A stretch of DNA of 64,000 bases from Hippasteria phrygiana (GCA_037893225.1 JAZGUH010000103.1:4898001-4962000), one strand, 5' to 3'. Shown: positions 11,920 through 26,291, numbered from the stretch's first letter. Translations and numbers: made by a program. The notes: generated from the letters alone by a model not told the origin.

Positions 11920-12499
11920 CTGCGTTTTTCGACCTGATGTTGAACGAATTTGAGCACAACCTTGATACTGTTGGAAAGCGTGACTCCTCAGCAACATCCA
12001 GACTAATCTTTAGCTCCTCAGACCCACGTCCAGCCGAATGATGGCCGAGATAAGCGAGTACGTTTTTCCTACTGATTGTTCTGCATTCCCGGATAACTGC
12101 ACACGCTATACAATGGACTAGCCGAGACCCCCACAACGCAACTTGGGCCCCAAATGACTGCGTTTTTCGACCTGATGTTGAACGAATTTGAGCACAATCT
12201 TCATACTGTTGGAAAGCGTGACTCCGCAGCAACATCCAGAAAAATCTCCAGCTCCTCAGACCCACGTTCAGCCGAATGATGTCCGAGATAAGCGAGTAAG
12301 TTTTTCCAACTGATTTTTCTGCATTCCCGCATAACTGCACACGGTATACAATGGCTAGCCAAGACCCCCCACAACGCAACTTCGGCCTCAAATGACTGCG
12401 TTTTTCGACCTGATGTTGAACGAATTTGAGCCCAATCTTGATACTGTTGGAAAGCGTGACTCCTCAGCAACATCCAGACTAATCTTCAGCTCCTCAGAC
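11920..12499 (+). repeat. Transitional units between block families
   Basis: About two and a half units. The first has the gagcacaacc body that regularly follows cacgcaatac. Others carry private changes: cccggataactg near 12090, ctccgcagc near 12222, cacggtatac near 12340 and gagcccaatc near 12430. I saw no local tandem partner for these units. Confidence 0.7.
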
Positions 12500-13689
12500 C
12501 CACGTCCAGCCGAATGATGGCCGAGATAAGCGAGTAAGTTTTTCCAACTGATTGTTCTGCATTCCCGCATAACTGCACACGCTATACAATGGACTAGCCG
12601 AGACCCCACCACGCAACTTGGGCCCCAAATGACTGCGTTTTTCGACCTGATGTTGAACGAATTTGCGCACAATCTTGATACTGTTGGAAAGCGTGACTCC
12701 TCAGCAACATCCAGACCAATCTTCAGCTCCTCAGACCCACGTTCAGCCGAATGATGGCCGAGATAAGCGAGTACGTTTTTCCAACTGATTTTTCTGCATT
12801 CCCGCATAACTGCACACGCTATACAATGGACTAGCCGAGACCCCCACAACGCAACTTTGGCCTCAAATGACTGCGTTTTTCGACCTGATGTTGAACGAAT
12901 TTGAGCACAATCTTGATACTGTTGGAAAGCGTGACTCCTCAGCAACATCCAGACCAATCTTCAGCTCCTCAGACCCACGTTCAGCCGAATGATGGACGAG
13001 ATAAGCGAGTAAGTTTTTCCAACTGATTTTTCTGCATTCCCGCATAACTGCACACGCTATACAATGGCTAGCCAAGAGCCCCCAACAACGCAACTTCGGC
13101 CCCAAATGACTGCGTTTTTCGACCTGATGTTGAACGAATTTGAGCACAATCTTGATACTGTTGGAAAGCGTGACTACTCAGCAACATCCAGACTAATCTT
13201 CAGCTCCTCAGACCCACGTCCAGCCGAATGATGGCCGAGATAAGCGAGTAAGTTTTTCCAACTGATTGTTCTGCATTCCCGCATAACTGCACACGCTATA
13301 CAATGGACTAGCCGAGACCCCCACAACGCAACTTGGGCCCAAAATGACTGCGTTTTTCGACCTGATATTGAACGAATTTGAGCACAATCTTGATACTGTT
13401 GGAAAGCGTGACTTCTCAGCAACATCCAGACTAATCTTCAGCTCCTCAGACCCACGTTCAGCCGAATGATGGCCGAGTTAAGCGAGTAAGTTTTTCCAAC
13501 TGATTGTTCTGCATTCCCGCATAACTGCACACGCTATACAATGGACTAGCCGAGACCCCCACAACGCAAATTGGGCCCCAAATGACTGCGTTTTTCGACC
13601 TGATGTTGAACGAAATTGCGCACAATCTTGATACTGTTAAAAAGAGTGACTCCTCAGCAACATCCAGAAAAATCTCCAGCTCCTCAGAC
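12500..13689 (+). repeat. Five-monomer block, left copy of a 1190-bp tandem duplication
   Basis: Matches 13690-14879 at +1190 (5 x 238). Shared markers are gggcccaaaatgactgcg with gatattgaacg (near 13340 and 14530) and gccgagttaagcg (near 13475 and 14665). Differences include gacttctcagc against gacatctcagc and gacccccac against gacctccac. Confidence 0.8.
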
Positions 13690-14879
13690 CCACGTCCAGC
13701 CGAATGATGGCCGAGATAAGCGAGTACGTTTTTCCAACTAATTGTTCTGCATTCCCGCATAACTGCACACGCTATACAATGGACTAGCCGAGACCCCACC
13801 ACGCAACTTGGGCCCCAAATGACTGCGTTTTTCGACCTGATGTTGAACGAATTTGCGCACAATCGTGATACTGTTGGAAAGCGTGACTCCTCAGCAACAT
13901 CCAGACCAATCTTCAGCTCCTCAGACCCACGTTCAGCCGAATGATGGCCGAGATAAGCGAGTAAGTTTTTCCAACTGATTTTTCTGCATTCCCGCATAAC
14001 TGCACACGCTATACAATGGACTAGCCGAGACCCCCACAACGCAACTTTGGCCTCAAATGACTGCGTTTTTCGACCTGATGTTGAACGAATTTGAGCACAA
14101 TCTTGATACTGTTGGAAAGCGTGACTCCTCAGCAACATCCAGACTAATCTTCAGCTCCTCAGACCCACGTTCAGCCGAATGATGGCCGAGATAAGCGAGT
14201 AAGTTTTTCCAACTGATTTTTCTGCATTCCCGCATAACTGCACACGCTATACAATGGCTAGCCAAGAGCCCCCAACAACGCAACTTCGGCCCCAAATGAC
14301 TGCGTTTTTCGACCTGATGTTGAACGAATTTGAGCACAATCTTGATACTGTTGGAAAGCGTGACTACTCAGCAACATCCAGACTAATCTTCAGCTCCTCA
14401 GACCCACGTCCAGCCGAATGATGGCCGAGATAAGCGAGTAAGTTTTTCCAACTGATTGTTCTGCATTCCCGCATAACTGCACACGCTATACAATGGACTA
14501 GCCGAGACCCCCACAACGCAACTTGGGCCCAAAATGACTGCGTTTTTCGACCTGATATTGAACGAATTTGAGCACAATCTTGATACTGTTGGAAAGCGTG
14601 ACATCTCAGCAACATCCAGACTAATCTTCAGCTCCTCAGACCCACGTTCAGCCGAATGATGGCCGAGTTAAGCGAGTAAGTTTTTCCAACTGATTGTTCT
14701 GCATTCCCGCATAACTGCACACGCTATACAATGGACTAGCCGAGACCTCCACAACGCAAATTGGGCCCCAAATGACTGCGTTTTTCGACCTGATGTTGAA
14801 CGAAATTGCGCACAATCTTGATACTGTTAAAAAGAGTGACTCCTCAGCAACATCCAGAAAAATCTCCAGCTCCTCAGAC
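13690..14879 (+). repeat. Five-monomer block, right copy of the 1190-bp duplication
   Basis: Partner of 12500-13689. Its second half is copied again about 3096 bases downstream (17396 onward), including gacatctcagc and gacctccac, so those changes preceded the longer-range event. Confidence 0.8.
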
Positions 14880-15485
14880 CCACGTTCAGCCGAATGATGG
14901 CAGAGAGATAAGCGAGTACGTTTTTTCAACTGATTGTTCTGCATTCCCTCATAACTGCACACGCTATACAATGGACTAGCCGAGACCCCCACAACGCAAC
15001 TTTGGCCTCAAATGACTGCGTTTTTCGACCTGATGTTGAACGAATTTGAGCACAATCTTGATACTGTTGGAAAGCGTGACTCCTCAGCAACATCCAGACC
15101 AATCTTCAGCTCCTCAGACCCACGTTCAGCCGAATGATGGCCGAGATAAGCGAGTAAGTTTTTCCAACTGATTTTTCTGCATTCCCGCATAACTGCACAC
15201 GCTATACAATGGCTAGCCAAGAGCCCCCAACAACGCAACTTCGGCCCCAAATGACTGCGTTTTTCGACCTGATCTTGAACGAATTTGAGCACAATCTTGA
15301 TACTGTTGGAAAGCGTGACTACTCAGCAACATCCAGACTAATCTTCGGCTCCTCAGACCCACGTCCAGCCGAATGATGGCCGAGATAAGCGAGTAAGTTT
15401 TTCCAACTGATTGTTCTGCATTCCCGCATAACTGCACACGCTATACAAAGGACTAGCCGAGACCCCCACAACGCAACTTGGGCCC
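14300..15485 (+). repeat. Five-monomer segment repeated 13 monomers downstream (offset 3096)
   Basis: Aligns with 17396-18581. Shared private variants are gacatctcagc, gagttaagcg, gacctccac, gcagagagataagc, ccctcataactg (14946 and 18042) and tacaaagg (15444 and 18540). The match ends where the following units differ (gaatttgcgcac body here, gaaattgcgcac body downstream). After that the two regions realign at offset 3333, so the upstream copy lacks one monomer. Confidence 0.8.
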
Positions 15486-16262
15486 CAAATGACTGCGTTT
15501 TTCGACCTGATGTTGAACGAATTTGCGCACAATCTTGATACTGTTGGAAAGCGTGACTCCTCAGCAACATCCAGACCAATCTTCAGCTCCTCAGACCCAC
15601 GTTCAGCCGAATGATGGCCGAGATAAGCGAGTAAGTTTTTCCAACTGATTTTTCTGCATTCCCGCATAACTGCACACGCTATACAATGGCTAGCCAAGAC
15701 CCCCCACAACGCAACTTCGGCCTCAAATGACTGCGTTTTTCGACCTGATGTTGAACGGAATTGCGCACAATCTTGATACTGTTGAAAAGAGTGACTCCTC
15801 AGCAACATCCAGACAAATCTCCAGCTCCTCAGACCCACGTTCAGCCGAATGATGGCCGAGATAAGCGAGTAAGTTTTTCCAACTGATTGTTCTGCATTCC
15901 CGCATAACTGCACACGCTATACAATGGCTAGCCAAGACCCCCCACCACGCAACTTCGGCATCAAATGACTGCGTTTTTCGACCTGATGTTGAAAGAATTT
16001 GCACACTATCTTGATACTGTTGGAAAGCGTGACTCCTCAGCAACATCCAGACCAATCTTCAGCTACTCAGACCCACGTTTAGCCGAATGATGGAAGAGAT
16101 AAGCGAGTACGTTTTTCGAACTGATTGTTCTGCATTCCCGCATAACTGCACACGCTATACCATGGACTAGCCGAGACCCCCACCACGCAACTTTGTCCCC
16201 ACATGACTGCGTTTTTCGACCTGATGTTGAACGAAATTGCGCACAATCTTGATACTGTTAAA

Positions 16263-17420
16263 AAGCGTGACTCCTCAGCAACATCCAGACTAATCTTCAG
16301 CTCCTCAGACCCACGTCCAGCCGAATGATGGCCGAGATAAGCGAGTACGTTTTTCCTACAGATTGTTCTGCATTCCCGCATAACTGCACACGCTATACAA
16401 TGGACTAGCCGAGACCCCCACAACGCAACTTGGGCCCCAAATGACTGCGTTTTTCGACCAGATGTTGAACGAATTTCAGCACAATCTTCATACTGTTGAA
16501 AAGCGTGAATCCTCAGCAACATCCAGAAAAATCTCCAGATCCTCAGACCCACGTTCAGCCGAATGATGGCCGAGATAAGCGAGTACGTTTTTCCAACTGA
16601 TTTTTCTGCATTCCCGCATAACTGCACACGCTATACAATAGCTAGCCAAGACCCCCCACCACGCAACTTCGGCTTCAAATGACTGCGTTTTTCGACCTGA
16701 TGTTGAACGAATTTGAGCACAATCTTGATACTGTTGGAAAGCGTGACTACTCAGCAACATCCAGACTAATCTTCGGCTCATCAGACCCACGTCCAGCCGA
16801 ATGATGGCCGAGATAAGCGAGTAAGTTTTTCCAACTGATTGTTCTGCATTCCCGCATAACTGCACACGCTATACAATGGACTAGCCGAGACCCCCACAAC
16901 GCAACTTGGGCCCCAAATGACTGCGTTTTTCGACCTGATGTTGAACGAAATTGCGCACAATCTTGATACTGTTAAAAAGAGTGACTCCTCAGCAACATCC
17001 AGACCAATCTTCAGCTCCTCAGACCCACGTTCAGCCGAATGATGGCCGAGATAAGCGAGTACGTTTTTCCAACTGATTGTTCTGCATTCCCGCATAACTG
17101 CACACGCTATACAATGGACTAGCCGAGACCCCACCACGCAACTTGGGCCCCAAATAACTGCGTTTTTCGACCTGATGTTGAACGAATTTGCGCACAATCT
17201 TGATACTGTTGGAAAGCGTGACTCCTCAGCAACATCCAGACCAATCTTCAGCTCCTCAGACCCACGTTCAGCCGAATGGTGGCCGAGATAAGCGAGTAAG
17301 TTTTTCCAACTGATTTTTCTGCATTCCCGCATAACTGCACACGCTATACAATGGCTAGCCAAGACCCCCCACAACGCAACTTCGGCCTCAAATGACTGCG
17401 TTTTTCGACCTGATGTTGAA
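16263..17420 (+). repeat. Segment shared with 49101-50258 (offset 32838)
   Basis: Nearly five units match a segment about 138 monomers downstream. Shared rare variants include cttcggctcatc (16771 and 49609), cttgaaaagcgtgaatcc or a one-base variant of it, and the same order of class A and B linkers. A few single-base differences are visible, for example cctacagattg here and cctactgattg there. Confidence 0.7.
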
Positions 17421-18581
17421 CGAATTTGAGCACAATCTTGATACTGTTGGAAAGCGTGACTACTCAGCAACATCCAGACTAATCTTCAGCTCCTCAGACC
17501 CACGTCCAGCCGAATGATGGCCGAGATAAGCGAGTAAGTTTTTCCAACTGATTGTTCTGCATTCCCGCATAACTGCACACGCTATACAATGGACTAGCCG
17601 AGACCCCCACAACGCAACTTGGGCCCAAAATGACTGCGTTTTTCGACCTGATATTGAACGAATTTGAGCACAATCTTGATACTGTTGGAAAGCGTGACAT
17701 CTCAGCAACATCCAGACTAATCTTCAGCTCCTCAGACCCACGTTCAGCCGAATGATGGCCGAGTTAAGCGAGTAAGTTTTTCCAACTGATTGTTCTGCAT
17801 TCCCGCATAACTGCACACGCTATACAATGGACTAGCCGAGACCTCCACAACGCAAATTGGGCCCCAAATGACTGCGTTTTTCGACCTGATGTTGAACGAA
17901 ATTGCGCACAATCTTGATACTGTTAAAAAGAGTGACTCCTCAGCAACATCCAGAAAAATCTCCAGCTCCTCAGACCCACGTTCAGCCGAATGATGGCAGA
18001 GAGATAAGCGAGTACGTTTTTTCAACTGATTGTTCTGCATTCCCTCATAACTGCACACGCTATACAATGGACTAGCCGAGACCCCCACAACGCAACTTTG
18101 GCCTCAAATGACTGCGTTTTTCGACCTGATGTTGAACGAATTTGAGCACAATCTTGATACTGTTGGAAAGCGTGACTCCTCAGCAACATCCAGACCAATC
18201 TTCAGCTCCTCAGACCCACGTTCAGCCGAATGATGGCCGAGATAAGCGAGTAAGTTTTTCCAACTGATTTTTCTGCATTCCCGCATAACTGCACACGCTA
18301 TACAATGGCTAGCCAAGAGCCCCCAACAACGCAACTTCGGCCCCAAATGACTGCGTTTTTCGACCTGATCTTGAACGAATTTGAGCACAATCTTGATACT
18401 GTTGGAAAGCGTGACTACTCAGCAACATCCAGACTAATCTTCGGCTCCTCAGACCCACGTCCAGCCGAATGATGGCCGAGATAAGCGAGTAAGTTTTTCC
18501 AACTGATTGTTCTGCATTCCCGCATAACTGCACACGCTATACAAAGGACTAGCCGAGACCCCCACAACGCAACTTGGGCCC
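17396..18581 (+). repeat. Partner of 14300-15485 (offset 3096)
   Basis: Carries the same chain of private variants as its upstream partner, ending with tacaaagg at 18540, where the next block family starts. Confidence 0.8.
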
Positions 18582-20679
18582 CAAATGGCTGCGTTTTTCG
18601 ACCTGATGTTGAACGAAATTGCGCACAATCTTGATACTTTTAAAAAGAGTGACTCCTCAGCAACATCCAGACCAATCTTCAGCTCCTCAGACCCACGTTC
18701 AGCCGAATGATGGCCGAGATAAGCGAGTACGTTTTTCCAACTGATTGTTCTGCATTCCCGCATAACTGCACACGCTATACAATGGACTAGCCGAGACCCC
18801 ACCACGCAACTTGGGCCCCAAATGACTGCGTTTTTCGACCTGATGTTGAACGAATTTGCGCACAATCTTGATACTGTTGGAAAGCGTGACTCCTCAGCAA
18901 CATCCAGACCAATCTTCAGCTCCTCAGACCCACGTTCAGCCGAATGATGGCCGAGATAAGCGAGTAAGTTTTTCCAACTGATTTTTCTGCATTCCCGCAT
19001 AACTGCACACGCTATACAATGGCTAGCCAAGACCCCCCACAACGCAACTTCGGCCTCAAATGACTGCGTTTTTCGACCTGATGTTGAACGGAATTGCGCA
19101 CAATCTTGATACTGTTGAAAAGAGTGACTCCTCAGCAACATCCAGACAAATCTCCAGCTCCTCAGACCCACGTTCAGCCGAATGATGGCCGAGATAAGCG
19201 AGTAAGTTTTTCCAACTGATTGTTCTGCATTCCCGCATAACTGCACACGCTATACAATGGCTAGCCAAGACCCCCCACCACGCAACTTCGGCATCAAATG
19301 ACTGCGTTTTTCGACCTGATGTTGAAAGAATTTGCACACTATCTTGATACTGTTGGAAAGCGTGACTCCTCAGCAACATCCAGACCAATCTTCAGCTACT
19401 CAGACCCACGTTTAGCCGAATGATGGAAGAGATAAGCGAGTAAGTTTTTCGAACTGATTGTTCTGCATTCCCGCATAACTGCACACGCTATACAATGGAC
19501 TAGCCGAGACCCCCACCACGCAACTTTGTCCCCACATGACTGCGTTTTTCGACCTGATGTTGAACGAAATTGCGCACAATCTTGATACTGTTAAAAAGAG
19601 TGACTCCTCAGCAACGTCCAGACAAATCTTCAGCTCCTCGGACCCACGTTCAGCCGAATGATGGCCGAGATAAGCGAGTAAGTTTTTCCAACTGATTTGT
19701 CTGCATTCCCGCATAACTGCACACGCAATACAATGGCTAGCCAAGACCCCCCACAACGCAACTTCGGCCTCAAATGACTGCGTTTTTCGACCTGATGTTG
19801 AACGAATTTGAGCACAACCTTGATACTGTTGGAAAGCGTGACTCCTCAGCAACATCCAGACTAATCTTCAGCTCCTCAGACCCACGTCCAGCCGAATGAT
19901 GGCCGAGATAAGCGAGTACGTTTTTCCTACTGATTGTTCTGCATTCCCGCATAACTGCACACGCTATACAATGGACTAGCCGAGACCCCCACAACGCAAC
20001 TTGGGCCCCAAATGACTGCGTTTTTCGACCTGATGTTGAACGAATTTGAGCACAATCTTCATACTGTTGAAAAGCGTGAATCCTCAGCAACATCCAGAAA
20101 AATCTCCAGATCCTCAGACCCACGTTCAGCCGAATGATGGCCGAGATAAGCGAGTACGTTTTTCCAACTGATTGTTCTGCATTCCCGCATAACTGCACAC
20201 GCTATACAATGGACTAGCCGAGACCCCACCACGCAACTTGGGCCCCAAATAACTGCGTTTTTCGACCTGATGTTGAACGAATTTGCGCACAATCTTGATA
20301 CTGTTGGAAAGCGTGACTCCTCAGCAACATCCAGACCAATCTTCAGCTCCTCAGACCCACGTTCAGCCGAATGATGGCCGAGATAAGCGAGTAAGTTTTT
20401 CCAACTGATTTTTCTGCATTCCCGCATAACTGCACACGCTATACAATGGCTAGCCAAGACCCCCCACAACGCAACTTCGGCCTCAAATGACTGCGTTTTT
20501 CGACCTGATGTTGAACGAATTTGAGCACAATCTTGATACTGTTGGAAAGCGTGACTACTCAGCAACATCCAGACTAATCTTCGGCTCCTCAGACCCACGT
20601 CCAGCCGAATGATGGCCGAGATAAGCGAGTAAGTTTTTCCAACTGATTGTTCTGCATTCCCGCATAACTGCACACGCTA
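18540..20679 (+). repeat. Higher-order block, tacaaagg family, nine monomers
   Basis: Delimited by the private variant tacaaagg at 18540 and 20680 (2140 bp). It contains the gaacggaattgcg unit, the gaaagaatttgcacac unit, the cacgcaatac marker (19722) and, near its end, a unit starting aaataactgcg (about 20248). Confidence 0.85.
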
Positions 20680-22106
20680 TACAAAGGACTAGCCGAGACC
20701 CCCACAACGCAACTTGGGCCCCAAATGACTGCGTTTTTCGACCTGATGTTGAACGAAATTGCGCACAATCTTGATACTGTTAAAAAGAGTGACTCCTCAG
20801 CAACATCCAGACCAATCTTCAGCTCCTCAGACCCACGTTCAGCCGAATGATGGCCGAGATAAGCGAGTACGTTTTTCCAACTGATTGTTCTGCATTCCCG
20901 CATAACTGCACACGCTATACAATGGACTAGCCGAGACCCCACCACGCAACTTGGGCCCCAAATGACTGCGTTTTTCGACCTGATGTTGAACGAATTTGCG
21001 CACAATCTTGATACTGTTGGAAAGCGTGACTCCTCAGCAACATCCAGACCAATCTTCAGCTCCTCAGACCCACGTTCAGCCGAATGATGGCCGAGATAAG
21101 CGAGTAAGTTTTTCCAACTGATTTTTCTGCATTCCCGCATAACTGCACACGCTATACAATGGCTAGCCAAGACCCCCCACAACGCAACTTCGGCCTCAAA
21201 TGACTGCGTTTTTCGACCTGATGTTGAACGGAATTGCGCACAATCTTGATACTGTTGAAAAGAGTGACTCCTCAGCAACATCCAGACAAATCTCCAGCTC
21301 CTCAGACCCACGTTCAGCCGAATGATGGCCGAGATAAGCGAGTAAGTTTTTCCAACTGATTGTTCTGCATTCCCGCATAACTGCACACGCTATACAATGG
21401 CTAGCCAAGACCCCCCACCACGCAACTTCGGCATCAAATGACTGCGTTTTTCGACCTGATGTTGAAAGAATTTGCACACTATCTTGATACTGTTGGAAAG
21501 CGTGACTCCTCAGCAACATCCAGACCAATCTTCAGCTACTCAGACCCACGTTTAGCCGAATGATGGAAGAGATAAGCGAGTACGTTTTTCGAACTGATTG
21601 TTCTGCATTCCCGCATAACTGCACACGCTATACAATGGACTAGCCGAGACCCCCACCACGCAACTTTGTCCCCACATGACTGCGTTTTTCGACCTGATGT
21701 TGAACGAAATTGCGCACAATCTTGATACTGTTAAAAAGAGTGACTCCTCAGCAACGTCCAGACAAATCTTCAGCTCCTCGGACCCACGTTCAGCCGAATG
21801 ATGGCCGAGATAAGCGAGTAAGTTTTTCCAACTGATTTGTCTGCATTCCCGCATAACTGCACACGCAATACAATGGCTAGCCAAGACCCCCCACAACGCA
21901 ACTTCGGCCTCAAATGACTGCGTTTTTCGACCTGATGTTGAACGAATTTGAGCACAACCTTGATACTGTTGGAAAGCGTGACTCCTCAGCAACATCCAGA
22001 CTAATCTTCGGCTCCTCAGACCCACGTCCAGCCGAATGATGGCCGAGATAAGCGAGTAAGTTTTTCCAACTGATTGTTCTGCATTCCCGCATAACTGCAC
22101 ACGCTA
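20680..22106 (+). repeat. Higher-order block, tacaaagg family, six monomers
   Basis: Begins with tacaaagg at 20680 and ends at the next one at 22107 (1427 bp). It follows the nine-monomer block closely (offset 2140) through the cacgcaatac marker at 21862, then skips three monomers. Confidence 0.85.
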
Positions 22107-23870
22107 TACAAAGGACTAGCCGAGACCCCCACAACGCAACTTGGGCCCCAAATGACTGCGTTTTTCGACCTGATGTTGAACGAAATTGCGCACAATCTTG
22201 ATACTGTTAAAAAGAGTGACTCCTCAGCAACATCCAGACCAATCTTCAGCTCCTCAGACCCACGTTCAGCCGAATGATGGCCGAGATAAGCGAGTACGTT
22301 TTTCCAACTGATTGTTCTGCATTCCCGCATAACTGCACACGCTATACAATGGACTAGCCGAGACCCCACCACGCAACTTGGGCCCCAAATGACTGCGTTT
22401 TTCGACCTGATGTTGAACGAATTTGCGCACAATCTTGATACTGTTGGAAAGCGTGACTCCTCAGCAACATCCAGACCAATCTTCAGCTCCTCAGACCCAC
22501 GTTCAGCCGAATGATGGCCGAGATAAGCGAGTAAGTTTTTCCAACTGATTTTTCTGCATTCCCGCATAACTGCACACGCTATACAATGGCTAGCCAAGAC
22601 CCCCCACAACGCAACTTCGGCCTCAAATGACTGCGTTTTTCGACCTGATGTTGAACGGAATTGCGCACAATCTTGATACTGTTGAAAAGAGTGACTCCTC
22701 AGCAACATCCAGACAAATCTCCAGCTCCTCAGACCCACGTTCAGCCGAATGATGGCCGAGATAAGCGAGTAAGTTTTTCCAACTGATTGTTCTGCATTCC
22801 CGCATAACTGCACACGCTATACAATGGCTAGCCAAGACCCCCCACCACGCAACTTCGGCATCAAATGACTGCGTTTTTCGACCTGATGTTGAAAGAATTT
22901 GCACACTATCTTGATACTGTTGGAAAGCGTGACTCCTCAGCAACATCCAGACCAATCTTCAGCTACTCAGACCCACGTTTAGCCGAATGATGGAAGAGAT
23001 AAGCGAGTACGTTTTTCGAACTGATTGTTCTGCATTCCCGCATAACTGCACACGCTATACAATGGACTAGCCGAGACCCCCACCACGCAACTTTGTCCCC
23101 ACATGACTGCGTTTTTCGACCTGATGTTGAACGAAATTGCGCACAATCTTGATACTGTTAAAAAGAGTGACTCCTCAGCAACGTCCAGACAAATCTTCAG
23201 CTCCTCGGACCCACGTTCAGCCGAATGATGGCCGAGATAAGCGAGTAAGTTTTTCCAACTGATTTGTCTGCATTCCCGCATAACTGCACACGCAATACAA
23301 TGGCTAGCCAAGACCCCCCACAACGCAACTTCGGCCTCAAATGACTGCGTTTTTCGACCTGATGTTGAACGAATTTGAGCACAACCTTGATACTGTTGGA
23401 AAGCGTGACTCCTCAGCAACATGCAGACTAATCTTCAGCTCCTCAGACCCACGTCCAGCCGAATGATGGCCGAGATAAGCGAGTACGTTTTTCGTACTGA
23501 TTGTTCTGCATTCCCGCATAACTGCACACGCTATACAATGGACTAGCCGAGACCCCCACAACGCAACTTGGGCCCCAAATGACTGCGTTTTTCGACCTGA
23601 TGTTGAACGAATTTGAGCACAATCTTCATACTGTTGAAAAGCGTGAATCCTCAGCAACATCCAGAAAAATCTCCAGATCCTCAGACCCACGTTCAGCCGA
23701 ATGATGGCCGAGATAAGCGAGTACGTTTTTCCAACTGATTGTTCTGCATTCCCGCATAACTGCACACGCTATACAATGGACTAGCCGAGACCCCACCACG
23801 CAACTTGGGTCCCAAATAACTGCGTTTTTCGACCTGATGTTGAACGAATTTGCGCACAATCTTGATACTG
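22107..23870 (+). repeat. Higher-order block, tacaaagg family, third copy
   Basis: Follows the six-monomer block at +1427 through the marker at 23289, then the nine-monomer block at +3567, including the aaataactgcg unit near 23814. It diverges near 23870, where ttggaaagcg is replaced by ttaaaaagag. Confidence 0.8.
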
Positions 23871-25265
23871 TTAAAAAGAGTGACTCCTCAGCAACATCCA
23901 TACCAATCTTCAGCTCCTCAGACCCACGTTCAGACGAATGATGGCCGAGATAAGCGAGTACGTTTTTCCAACTGATTGTTCTGCATTCCCGCATAACTGC
24001 ACACGCTATACAATGGACTAGCCGAGACCCCCACAACGCAACTTTGGCCTCAAATGACTGCGTTTTTCGACCTGATGTTGAACGAATTTGAGCACAATCT
24101 TGATACTGTTGGAAAGCGTGACTCCTCAGCAACATCCAGACCAATCTTCAGCTCCTCAGACCCACGTTCAGCCGAATGATGACCGAGATAAGCGAGTAAG
24201 TTTTTCCAACTGATTTTTCTGCATTCCCGCATAACTGCACACGCTATACAATGGCTAGCCAAGAGCCCCCAACAACGCAACTTCGGCCCCAAATGACTGC
24301 GTTTTTCGACCTGATCTTGAACGAATTTGAGCACAATCTTGATACTGTTGGAAAGCGTGACTACTCAGCAACATCCAGACTAATCTTCGGCTCCTCAGAC
24401 CCACGTCCAGCCGAATGATGGCCGAGATAAGCGAGTAAGTTTTTCCAACTGATTGTTCTGCATTCCCGCATAACTGCACACGCTATACAATGGACTAGCC
24501 GAGACCCCACCACGCAACTTGGGCCCCAAATGACTGCGTTTTTCGACCTGATGTTGAACGAATTTGCGCACAATCTTGATACTGTTGGAAAGCGTGACTC
24601 CTCAGCAACATCCAGACCAATCTTCAGCTCCTCAGACCCACGTTCAGCCGAATGATGGCCGAGATAAGCGAGTAAGTTTTTCCAACTGATTTTTCTGCAT
24701 TCCCGCATAACTGCACACGCTATACAATGGCTAGCCAAGACCCCCCACAACGCAACTTCGGCCTCAAATGACTGCGTTTTTCGACCTGATGTTGAACGGA
24801 ATTGCGCACAATCTTGATACTGTTGAAAAGAGTGACTCCTCAGCAACATCCAGACAAATCTCCAGCTCCTCAGACCCACGTTCAGCCGAATGATGGCCGA
24901 GATAAGCGAGTAAGTTTTTCCAACTGTTTGTTCTGCATTCCCGCATAACTGCACACGCTTTACAATGGCTAGCCAAGACTCCCACCACGCATCTTTGGCC
25001 TCAAATGACTGCGTTTTTCGGCCTGATGTTGAACGAATTTGAGCACAATCTTGATACTGTTGGAAAGCGTGACTCCTCAGCAACATCCAGACAAATCTCC
25101 AGCTCCTCAGACCCATGTTCAGCCGAAAGATGTCCGAGATAAGCGAGTAAGTTTTTCCAACTGATTTGTCTGCATTCCCGCATAACTGCACACGCTATAC
25201 AATGGCTAGCCAAGACCCCCCATCACGCAACTTCGGCATCAAATGACTGCGTTTTTCGACCTGAT
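23870..25265 (+). repeat. Segment shared with 32437-33833 (offset about 8567)
   Basis: Shared rare variants are tccataccaatc (23898 and 32465) and cagacgaatg shortly after, followed by the same series of class B, extra-caa and class A linkers and the agactcccaccacgcatc linker. 8567 is 36 monomers less one base. Confidence 0.75.
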
Positions 25266-25575
25266 GTTGAACGAATTTGAGCACAATCTTGATACTGTTG
25301 GAAAGCGTGACTCCTCAGCAACATCCAGACCAATCTTCAGCTCCTCAGACCCACGTTCAGCCGAATGATGACCGAGATAAGCGAGTAAGTTTTTCCAACT
25401 GATTTTTCTGCATTCCCGCATAACTGCACACGCTATACAATGGCTAGCCAAGAGCCCCCAACAACGCAACTTCGGCACCCCAAATGACTGCGTTTTTCGA
25501 CCTGATCTTGAACGAATTTGAGCACAATCTTGATACTGTTGGAAAGCGTGACTACTCAGCAACATCCAGACTAAT
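24385..25575 (+). repeat. Five-monomer step (1191 bp) of the cttcggctcc family
   Basis: Starts at cttcggctcc (24385) and runs to its next family occurrence at 25576. It contains aactgtttgttc and cacgctttac, two variants repeated in the next two steps. Confidence 0.75.
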
Positions 25576-26291
25576 CTTCGGCTCCTCAGACCCACGTCCA
25601 GCCGAATGATGGCCGAGATAAGCGAGTAAGTTTTTCCAACTGATTGTTCTGCATTCCCGCATAACTGCACACGCTATACAATGGACTAGCCGAGACCCCA
25701 CCACGCAACTTGGGCCCCAAATGACTGCGTTTTTCGACCTGATGTTGAACGAATTTGCGCACAATCTTGATACTGTTGGAAAGCGTGACTCCTCAGCAAC
25801 ATCCAGACCAATCTTCAGCTCCTCAGACCCACGTTCAGCCGAATGATGGCCGAGATAAGCGAGTAAGTTTTTCCAACTGATTTTTCTGCATTCCCGCATA
25901 ACTGCACACGCTATACAATGGCTAGCCAAGACCCCCCACAACGCAACTTCGGCCTCAAATGACTGCGTTTTTCGACCTGATGTTGAACGGAATTGCGCAC
26001 AATCTTGATACTGTTGAAAAGAGTGACTCCTCAGCAACATCCAGACAAATCTCCAGCTCCTCAGACCCACGTTCAGCCGAATGATGGCCGAGATAAGCGA
26101 GTAAGTTTTTCCAACTGTTTGTTCTGCATTCCCGCATAACTGCACACGCTTTACAATGGCTAGCCAAGAGCCCCCAACAACGCAACTTCGGCACCCCAAA
26201 TGACTGCGTTTTTCGACCTGATCTTGAACGAATTTGAGCACAATCTTGATACTGTTGGAAAGCGTGACTACTCAGCAACATCCAGACTAAT
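25576..26291 (+). repeat. Three-monomer step (716 bp) of the cttcggctcc family
   Basis: Same order of units as 24385 onward, but it jumps from the cacgctttac unit straight to an extra-caa linker (cttcggcaccccaaatg) and the next cttcggctcc at 26292. The linker form cggcaccccaaatg occurs at both ends (near 25475 and 26190), which fits a three-monomer tandem duplication. Confidence 0.8.
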
